In this document: positions 1 through 4,733 of the stretch, in pieces
Layout: every line of letters begins with the position of its first letter
Numbering within the stretch: position 1 is the stretch's first letter
Origin: Parcubacteria group bacterium GW2011_GWA2_47_7
Lineage (GTDB): Bacteria; Patescibacteriota; Minisyncoccia; Phycocordibacterales; UBA6899
Assembly: GCA_000999395.1 (NCBI GenBank)
Contig: LCOM01000056.1
Span: 1 to 7,220 of the forward strand
Direction of reading: 5' to 3'
DNA length: 7,220 bases
Translations under genes and position numbers: made by a program
The notes under the pieces: generated by a model
What the model was told of the DNA's origin: nothing
The model's input: only the letters and a program-made list of their open reading frames with translations
The model's database searches: none

Positions 1-738
1 GTGAGCTATAAAAATAGAAAAATAGTTTGCGAAATAAAAAAAGAGGTGTGGTGTCATAACTCGCAAGGGGAAATTGATCCAAGACAAAATCTTGGATTGC
101 ATTCAAAAAGAGACCTTGGCGAGTTTTTTGCTCGGAAAGGGTACTGGGCCTTTCAATTTCGCTATCGCGGGACATGGGAGAGCGAGGGGGAGTTTTTGCG
201 GCAAAGTCCCGCACGTGATGTGGACGATGTAATTCATGGTATTCAAAAAAAGTTTCGCGAAGCATGGACAGGAGCAACCTATCATCCAAGTATTAAAGAG
301 ATGCTTATTCTGGGGGTATCGTTTGGTGGCGCCGCGGCAATACTCGCATCACAAAACTCGCTTGTAATGAAAGTTATCGCAATCGCTCCGGTGGTTGATT
401 GGAATAAATCAACCAAAGAGGAGCCTTTTTCCGAATTCATTCGCCAAATAAAAGACGGCTACCCTGGAGCCTATCGTTGTCCAAAGAATAATTTATACAA
501 ATTACGTACGAAAAATTTTTACAATCCGGTCGACTCAGTTTTGACGCTCGATGGTAAGAAAATATTTCTTATGTGCGCACGTGATGATCACTCAGTTCCG
601 TATCTGCCCACGAAAAAACTCGCACAGAAGATTGGGGCGACCTACGTCGAGCGTGCACGCGGGGGTCACCTCAGCGGTATGATTGTCACGCACCCTATCA
701 TCTGGAAGCGCATTCACAAATTTCTCAAAAAAGCATAA
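1..738 (+). CDS. alpha/beta hydrolase fold protein, possibly 5'-truncated by window edge
   Basis: The protein (245 aa if the GTG at base 1 is the start) has the layout of a serine alpha/beta hydrolase. Residues 13-24 (HNSQGE at 19-24) sit where the oxyanion loop normally lies; then come RYRGTWESEGEF (54-65), the nucleophile elbow GVSFGG with Ser107 (105-110), the probable acid Asp196 in DDHSVP (195-200), and the probable base His223 in RGGHLSG (220-226). These give a complete Ser-Asp-His triad in the expected order. No signal peptide is visible, so it is probably a cytoplasmic esterase or peptidase-like enzyme; the substrate cannot be told. The oxyanion loop lacks the usual HG pair. Base 1 is the window edge, so the true start may lie further upstream. 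It ends in TAA and is separated from the efflux operon by 121 bp. Family assignment is firm, function is not. Confidence 0.8.
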   Translation: MSYKNRKIVCEIKKEVWCHNSQGEIDPRQNLGLHSKRDLGEFFARKGYWAFQFRYRGTWESEGEFLRQSPARDVDDVIHGIQKKFREAWTGATYHPSIKEMLILGVSFGGAAAILASQNSLVMKVIAIAPVVDWNKSTKEEPFSEFIRQIKDGYPGAYRCPKNNLYKLRTKNFYNPVDSVLTLDGKKIFLMCARDDHSVPYLPTKKLAQKIGATYVERARGGHLSGMIVTHPIIWKRIHKFLKKA

Positions 739-841
739 TTAAAAAAAGTTGGACGAGACTTCGCTGATTGTCTTCATTGCGCGCAGGTTAATCACTATCA
801 ACAGGCACTCACGGATTTCTCATCACAAATATGCATAAATA

Positions 842-850
842 TGGGATAAT
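842..850 (+). promoter_or_regulatory. candidate extended -10 promoter of the efflux operon
   Basis: TGGGATAAT matches the extended -10 form TGnTATAAT with one change. No good -35 is visible 17 nt upstream, as is usual for extended -10 promoters. Transcription would begin near base 857, only about 3 nt before the ATG at 860. There is no Shine-Dalgarno sequence before that ATG, so the operon mRNA may be leaderless or nearly so. The rest of 739-841 shows no gene and no clear terminator. Inferred from motif matching only. Confidence 0.4.
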
Positions 851-859
851 TAGCCTAAC

Positions 860-2407
860 ATGAAGTCTAAATTTACATATATTATGCGACACAAATTTCT
901 TGTCGCACTTGTGGCGGTTGCGTCTCTGGGCGGCTATTATTATTCTCAAGGGACACCTATCGTTCCATATGAGACAACGTTGGTGAAAAGGGGGAGCGTC
1001 GTACAGGAGGTCTCTGTGACGGGAAAGGTGGAATCAGATAGTGTGGTATCGCTCGCGTTTGAGCGAGGTGGACGCGTCATGAGCGAGCCGATTCCCGTCG
1101 GGGCGCATGTAAACAAGGGGGCAGTCCTTGTGCGTCTTGATAGTTCCGAATTGGCAACGCTCCGCGCAGCGGCAATGTCCAACATACAGTTTGAAGAAGC
1201 AAATCTCGCTCAATTGAAACGCGGAAGTCGACCAGAAGATATTGCGGTTTCGGAGGCGAGCTATGAGAGTGCCGCCTCTGCACTCAGGGATGCGGAAACC
1301 TACTTGCTGGACAAGTTCTCTTCGGTATCAACAGTCGCGGATGATGCAATTTTTAACAAGACCGATTTTCTCTTTGAAAATCCTCGTACGCTGAACCCGA
1401 AGGTGATATTTCCCTCCATTGATCAAAAGCTGGTGAATAAGATAGAGCAAGCGAGGGCGGCGCTCAGTGACGAGCTCTCTCTGGTGTCTTCGCTCGACGC
1501 GAAAGCCGATGTGAACAGTTTCATCGCCGCAAAAGAAAATTATTTTTCTAACATCAAAGATTATCTTGACGATCTTGCCTCCGCGGTAAATTCGGCATCA
1601 CCCTCATCCGTAAATTCACAGACCCAGATAGACGGATGGAAAGCGAGTGTTTCGCTTGCACGAACCAATGTGTCGAATTCCATTTCTGCTATCCTTGTCG
1701 CTGAACAAGCGTATCGGGGGGCTGAGTCGGCCCTCGATATTTCCGAAAAACAGCTCGCACTTAAGAGGGTTGGTCCGACGACGGAATCGCTCATGGCACA
1801 GGAAGCAAAGATAAATACGCTCAAGGCGACGGTTGCAAATTACGATGCACAGATAGCAAAGTCCGTAATTGTTGCGCCCTTCGCTGGTGTGGTAACTCGC
1901 CAGGATGCGAAGCTTGGACAAACGGTACCGCCGAATACTCAAGTCGTCTTCCTTATGAGTGACGGTGAGTGGAAGATTACCGCCAATATTCCGGAGGTGG
2001 ACGTTGCGAAACTTTCTGTGAATGATGCCGCTAGGGTTACGCTTGATGCATATGGAGCTGATGTGTCGTTCAAGGCAACGTTATCGAGTATTGATCCGGC
2101 CGAGACAGTCCTAGGGGGAGTTTCTACGTACAAAGTTACGCTTTTCTTTGACGAAAAGGATGAACGCATTCGTTCGGGAATGACTGCGAATATCGATATA
2201 TCAACGGATCGCCGTGACGGTGTGCTTTACGTTCCGACACGTGCAGTATTTTCGCAGGGGGACAAAAAGTTTATAAAAATTCCTGATGGAGCAATGCTTA
2301 CTGCCAGCAGGGAGGTTACTACTGGCTTGCGCGGTTCCGATGGCTCAATCGAAATAATGTCCGGAGTCGAAGAAGGTGAGACTATTGTGACTTTCGAAAA
2401 AACATAA
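860..2407 (+). CDS. HlyD/MacA-family efflux adaptor (membrane fusion protein)
   Basis: A 515-aa membrane-fusion protein, the extracytoplasmic adaptor of a MacAB/YknXYZ-type ABC exporter. A basic N-terminus and one hydrophobic segment (about residues 12-28) anchor or export it. The first half of the lipoyl-like barrel-sandwich follows (VTGKVESDSVVSLAF at 53-67; GAHVNKGAVLVRLD at 81-94). Next is a very long, Ala/Glu/Ser-rich, mostly helical hairpin (about 105-333), then the second barrel-sandwich half (VIVAPFAGVVTRQDAKLGQ, 336-354), a beta-barrel domain (370-445, including the typical GMTANIDI at 440-447) and a membrane-proximal C-terminal domain (455-513). E. coli MacA is about 370 aa; most of the extra length here is in the hairpin. 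ATG at 860 directly precedes the basic/hydrophobic leader; no Shine-Dalgarno is seen. It heads the operon and is followed 8 nt later by the ATPase gene. Family call is strong; the exported substrate is unknown. Confidence 0.9.
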   Translation: MKSKFTYIMRHKFLVALVAVASLGGYYYSQGTPIVPYETTLVKRGSVVQEVSVTGKVESDSVVSLAFERGGRVMSEPIPVGAHVNKGAVLVRLDSSELATLRAAAMSNIQFEEANLAQLKRGSRPEDIAVSEASYESAASALRDAETYLLDKFSSVSTVADDAIFNKTDFLFENPRTLNPKVIFPSIDQKLVNKIEQARAALSDELSLVSSLDAKADVNSFIAAKENYFSNIKDYLDDLASAVNSASPSSVNSQTQIDGWKASVSLARTNVSNSISAILVAEQAYRGAESALDISEKQLALKRVGPTTESLMAQEAKINTLKATVANYDAQIAKSVIVAPFAGVVTRQDAKLGQTVPPNTQVVFLMSDGEWKITANIPEVDVAKLSVNDAARVTLDAYGADVSFKATLSSIDPAETVLGGVSTYKVTLFFDEKDERIRSGMTANIDISTDRRDGVLYVPTRAVFSQGDKKFIKIPDGAMLTASREVTTGLRGSDGSIEIMSGVEEGETIVTFEKT

Positions 2408-2415
2408 ACGAAAAT

Positions 2416-3120
2416 ATGAGCGCGAATCTTATCGAAACGAAAGAACTCAAGAAGGTATTTGAAGGTGAAACGCCGACAATTGCCCTTCATGATATTGATT
2501 TTACCGTGCGTAAGGGAGAATTCGTTGCTATCGTCGGACCATCGGGATCGGGGAAGTCTACGCTTCTGCAGATTCTTGGACTGCTTGACGCGCCGACGAG
2601 CGGAAGTTATGTGTTGCTTAATAGAGACACGTCTACTCTAACTGATGAGGAATTAGCAGAGTTACGCAATCGTACGCTTGGGTTCGTATTTCAATCATTT
2701 AATCTCTTGGCACGCACATCTGTACTCGAGAACGTAAAACTCCCACTTGCATATTCAAAGTTTCCTTCAAAATCTTGGGATAAGATGGCGATGGAACAGA
2801 TTTCATTGGTCGGACTCGAGCACCGCATTAATCATGAGCCGTCTCAATTGTCGGGTGGCGAGCGACAGCGCGTAGCTATCGCGCGAGCGTTGGTCACCAA
2901 TCCAGATATCATTTTTGCCGATGAACCCACCGGGAACCTCGATTCGGCATCAGGTAAGGCCGTCATGGATGTTTTGATCAAATTGCACCAAATCGGAAAA
3001 ACCGTCATTCTTATTACCCATGATAGGAATGTTGCAAAACGCGCAGAGCGCGCGGTGTTGTTTAAGGACGGTGCAATCGTATGGGAAGGAAGCGTTAATG
3101 GTATTCCCGAACTTTCATAA
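2416..3120 (+). CDS. ABC transporter ATP-binding protein, MacB/LolD type
   Basis: A 234-aa cytoplasmic nucleotide-binding subunit with every motif of an active ABC ATPase: Walker A GPSGSGKST (41-49), Q-loop Gln93 in VFQSFN, signature LSGGERQRVAIARAL (145-159), Walker B IIFADEP (165-171), D-loop GNLD (173-176) and H-loop His202 in LITHD. The sequence FADEPTGNLDSASG is typical of the LolD/MacB/YknY (3.A.1.122-125) group that pairs with FtsX-type permeases, which agrees with the flanking adaptor and permease genes. It would power export by hydrolysing ATP as a dimer beneath the permease. The gaps are 8 nt from the adaptor and 2 nt to the permease, implying one transcript and translational coupling; no strong Shine-Dalgarno is present. 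Length is normal and nothing looks damaged, although its partner permease is disrupted. Confidence 0.95.
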   Translation: MSANLIETKELKKVFEGETPTIALHDIDFTVRKGEFVAIVGPSGSGKSTLLQILGLLDAPTSGSYVLLNRDTSTLTDEELAELRNRTLGFVFQSFNLLARTSVLENVKLPLAYSKFPSKSWDKMAMEQISLVGLEHRINHEPSQLSGGERQRVAIARALVTNPDIIFADEPTGNLDSASGKAVMDVLIKLHQIGKTVILITHDRNVAKRAERAVLFKDGAIVWEGSVNGIPELS

Positions 3121-3122
3121 TT

Positions 3123-3782
3123 ATGGCTTCACTTTTTTACACAGCAAAATCAGCAGGTCGTGCCGTCGGTGCCAATAGGGTCCGTTCGGGACTAACGGTG
3201 CTTGGAATCGTTATTGGAGTTACGTCTATTATCCTCATTGTTTCCATCGGGGAGGGGGCTCAATCGCTCATTTTGGGACAAATACAGGGCTTGGGGGCGG
3301 AAACCATTGTGATACGGCCAGGAAGAAAGCCGTCAGGTCCGACTGATATTGCACAAACGCTTTTTGCGGATTCAATCAAGCAGCGCGAGGTGGACGCACT
3401 AAAGAGAAAAGAAAACGTTCCCGATTATGTTTCGTCTGCCCCTATCGTGATGGTTTCTGAGGCGGTTACGTACGGAGCAGAGGCAGAGCATCCGACTATT
3501 TTTGGATGGTCAGCTGAATTTATGGCCAGCATGGCAAAGGTGAAAGTTGCATCAGGTCAACTTTTTAACGAGGCTGACATAAAAGCAGTGACTACTGTAT
3601 TGCGTTCTGGCTGGTTGACGCAGGGGCCTGCTCTTGAACGATTTGAAAAAGCGATTGCTAAAAAAGTCGGAGCGAAATTTGCTGTAGCATTTAACTCTGG
3701 CACGGCGGCTCTTCATTCAGCGTACTTTGCCGTGGGAATAGGTAAGGGAGACGAGGTTATCGTGCCATCCCGACAAAGATGA
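3123..3782 (+). CDS. chimeric ORF: MacB-like permease N-terminus fused to DegT aminotransferase fragment
   Basis: A 219-aa ORF made of two unrelated parts. Residues 1 to about 155 are the N-terminus of a MacB/FtsX-type ABC permease: a short cytoplasmic helix with RSGLTVLGIVIGVTSI (21-36), the first transmembrane segment (about 22-43), the SIGEGAQ motif (41-47), and the start of the extracytoplasmic MacB_PCD domain up to SGQLFNEADIKA (144-155). From about residue 156 the sequence changes to a DegT-family sugar aminotransferase N-terminus and ends at TGA 3780-3782 after three frame-foreign residues (RQR). The permease's own C-terminal domain resumes in another frame from about 3766. A functional MacB-like permease needs both parts, so this product should be inactive. 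The start at 3123 is 2 nt after the ATPase stop; no clear Shine-Dalgarno. The ORF is real as sequence, but the gene is broken or misassembled. Confidence 0.85.
   Translation: MASLFYTAKSAGRAVGANRVRSGLTVLGIVIGVTSIILIVSIGEGAQSLILGQIQGLGAETIVIRPGRKPSGPTDIAQTLFADSIKQREVDALKRKENVPDYVSSAPIVMVSEAVTYGAEAEHPTIFGWSAEFMASMAKVKVASGQLFNEADIKAVTTVLRSGWLTQGPALERFEKAIAKKVGAKFAVAFNSGTAALHSAYFAVGIGKGDEVIVPSRQR
3588..3770 (+). other. inserted fragment of a DegT/DnrJ/EryC1/StrS aminotransferase gene
   Basis: About 61 codons, in frame with the upstream permease, read like the N-terminus of a PLP-dependent nucleotide-sugar aminotransferase (PseC/ArnB/DegT group). Visible hallmarks are VLRSGWLTQGPALERFEKA (159-177 of the fused ORF), VGAKFAVAFNSGTAALHSA (182-200; SGTAAL is the PLP-phosphate loop) and GIGKGDEVIVPS (205-216), which in the family is normally followed by a TF-containing strand. 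Here it stops there and permease sequence begins. The catalytic lysine region lies much further on in such enzymes and is absent, so there can be no aminotransferase activity. The left edge is blurred because ADIKA (3573-3587) fits both families; the right edge is blurred around CCATCCC (3765-3771). Recognition is from conserved motifs and should be confirmed by a protein search. Confidence 0.85.
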
Positions 3783-3837
3783 TTTTTATATCGAAACGCA
3801 ACAGGCCGCCATCGAGCAGATTGGCACAATTCTTTCC

Positions 3838-4242
3838 GTGCTTACTGCATTTCTTTCAGCCGTAGTCGCAATATCATTGGTTGTGGGCGGAATAGGCGTC
3901 ATGAACGTGATGCTTGTTTCGGTGACGGAGCGTACCAAAGAAATTGGATTGCGCAAGGCGCTTGGAGCGACAAATAAAGATATTTTGACGCAATTTTTAC
4001 TAGAGGCGGTTTTACTCACAATGGTCGGTGGGGCGATCGGTATTACGTTGGGTATTCTGCTTGGTTTTGGCGCATCGATTGCACTGACACAACAATTAAA
4101 TGTGGAGTGGGCATTTAATTTCCCTTGGCGTGCTGCCATCATCGGCATGGGTGTGTCAGGTAGTGTCGGCATTATCTTTGGGTTATATCCTGCACGGAAG
4201 GCGTCCCAGAAGAGTCCGATTGAGGCGCTTCGATACGAATAA
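3838..4242 (+). CDS. MacB/FtsX-like permease, detached C-terminal fragment
   Basis: This is the C-terminal FtsX domain of the permease whose N-terminus lies at 3123-3587. Permease-like sequence begins upstream of the GTG at 3838, at about 3766 (DKDDFYIETQQAA, encoded from 3772), giving about 158 residues without a proper start. Three transmembrane segments are seen: about 3829-3906, 3994-4083 and 4129-4191. The coupling-helix motif SVTERTKEIGLRKALGAT (from 3922) and the C-terminal GLYPARKASQKSPIEALRYE are diagnostic of MacB-type permeases. No Shine-Dalgarno precedes GTG 3838, so independent translation is doubtful and it is best treated as the 3' half of a pseudogene or of a misassembled gene. 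With the 155-residue N-part it totals about 313 aa, against roughly 400 in short MacB-like permeases, so about 90-110 residues are missing. Confidence 0.85.
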   Translation: MLTAFLSAVVAISLVVGGIGVMNVMLVSVTERTKEIGLRKALGATNKDILTQFLLEAVLLTMVGGAIGITLGILLGFGASIALTQQLNVEWAFNFPWRAAIIGMGVSGSVGIIFGLYPARKASQKSPIEALRYE

Positions 4243-4252
4243 TCCACTCGGA

Positions 4253-4338
4253 ATTGCTTTTTGAGAGCACGGATAAAAGTCTGCTGACTTTTTCCTCAGA
4301 CTCCCGCCGCCGCGGTCCGTAGCCTCTCAAAAAGCAAT
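4253..4338. repeat. 86-bp element with perfect 15-bp terminal inverted repeats
   Basis: ATTGCTTTTTGAGAG at 4253-4267 is the exact reverse complement of CTCTCAAAAAGCAAT at 4324-4338. Two more outer G-C pairs (4250-4251 with 4340-4341) follow one A-A mismatch. Inside, ACGG (4269-4272) can pair with CCGT (4317-4320), and AGTCTG (4279-4284) with CAGACT (4297-4302). The whole can fold as one branched hairpin on either strand. CTCG flanks it on both sides (4247-4250 and 4341-4344), possibly a target duplication but short enough to be chance. No T-run follows, so it is not a canonical intrinsic terminator. It could be a miniature inverted-repeat element, a REP-like sequence, or the 3' structure of the operon mRNA. 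Confidence 0.7.
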
Positions 4339-4376
4339 ACCTCGTTCCCAGAGTCGGCGTTGGAGTTTGAGCCTCC

Positions 4377-4419
4377 GCGAGTTTCTCAAAAGAGAGAAAC
4401 TCCTCGCTCAAGAGGAGCG
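4377..4419. other. tandem hairpins in the intergenic region
   Basis: GAGTTTCTC (4379-4387) and GAGAAACTC (4394-4402) form a perfect 9-bp stem with a 6-nt loop AAAAGA; alternatively GCGAG (4377-4381) pairs with CTCGC (4403-4407) around a two-base bulge to lengthen the stem. Immediately after, CGCTC (4405-4409) and GAGCG (4415-4419) form a second hairpin with loop AAGAG. There is no terminal T-run. Together with the larger inverted repeat to the left this suggests a structured RNA or palindromic repeat unit, function unknown. Confidence 0.6.
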
Positions 4420-4532
4420 TGACGTTCGAGTCTTTGGACTGAAATAGACGAAACACTTGGCAGAATGGCCAGTTAGTGCGAGTATGATTAGTAACTCTTG
4501 ACTGAGTTTTTGAGGAAACGATCGAAACTAGA

Positions 4533-4733
4533 ATGCCACAAATCATTAACATGATGTACTTATCCCTGTTTTTAGTCTTGATGAAAACAATGGGTGACAA
4601 CTACACACTTCGTATGATCTTTTATGCGCTACTGATGATTCTCTTGAAGAAGATTGTAGACACTAGAAAAAGACAAAACAGCTATAAAAGGAAATATAAT
4701 TCATGTATATTTATGCATAAACTGAGAATATGA
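4533..4733 (+). CDS. possible small membrane protein (doubtful)
   Basis: A 66-codon ORF whose product would have two hydrophobic stretches (about residues 7-15 and 27-38) and a strongly basic tail rich in Lys/Arg (39-64). Its TGA overlaps the ATG of the nuclease gene in an ATGA arrangement, which often means translational coupling. Against it: no Shine-Dalgarno at a proper distance from the ATG at 4533 (a GAGG at 4512-4515 is too far), no family I recognise, AT-rich DNA in which such ORFs arise by chance, and a candidate promoter for the nuclease inside its 3' end. Alternative starts are the ATGs at 4551 and 4554. If real, it could be a small transmembrane partner of the nuclease, but this is speculation. 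Confidence 0.25.
   Translation: MPQIINMMYLSLFLVLMKTMGDNYTLRMIFYALLMILLKKIVDTRKRQNSYKRKYNSCIFMHKLRI
4695..4700 (+). promoter_or_regulatory. candidate -10 box for the OLD-family nuclease gene
   Basis: A perfect TATAAT lies 29 nt before the ATG at 4730, predicting a start near 4707 and a short leader of about 23 nt. No convincing -35 is visible, and in AT-rich DNA the match could be accidental. If used, it would give the nuclease its own transcript, independent of the small ORF upstream. Confidence 0.3.

Larger units (their letters stand above)
4243..4729 (+). other. intergenic region, structured left part and AT-rich right part
   Basis: The stretch between the permease stop and the nuclease start holds no gene of recognised family. 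4253-4440 is GC-rich and full of inverted repeats, annotated separately; a further small hairpin AGTC-TTTG-GACT lies at 4429-4440. From about 4480 the composition turns AT-rich, matching the nuclease gene that follows, and includes the doubtful small ORF 4533-4733 and a candidate -10 at 4695. No intrinsic terminator with a T-run is evident after the permease. The composition break near 4450-4480 may mark the left boundary of a transferred segment. Confidence 0.6.

Noticed and set aside
3780..3782. TGA read as glycine (alternative code of some CPR lineages)
   Set aside because: Read-through would continue in the wrong frame for the permease, and all intact genes here end in TAA with no internal TGA.
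3762..3790. Simple sequencing error or programmed frameshift as the cause of the permease break
   Set aside because: A single indel cannot explain about 61 codons of DegT-like sequence or the roughly 100 missing permease residues, and no slippery sequence is visible.
3786..4247. 153-codon minus-strand ORF opposite the permease C-terminus
   Set aside because: The + strand encodes unmistakable FtsX-domain motifs over the same bases, so the minus-strand frame is a shadow.
4253..4338. Canonical intrinsic terminator of the efflux operon
   Set aside because: The stem is long and followed by ACCTCG rather than a T-run on the + strand; the reverse strand also lacks a T-run.
4172..4600. 142-codon open frame on the minus strand
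   Set aside because: It overlaps the 3' end of the permease and runs through the hairpin-rich region; the translation follows the palindromes and shows no domain I recognise. Most likely a by-product of composition, though if the element is repeated in the genome similar spurious ORFs would recur.
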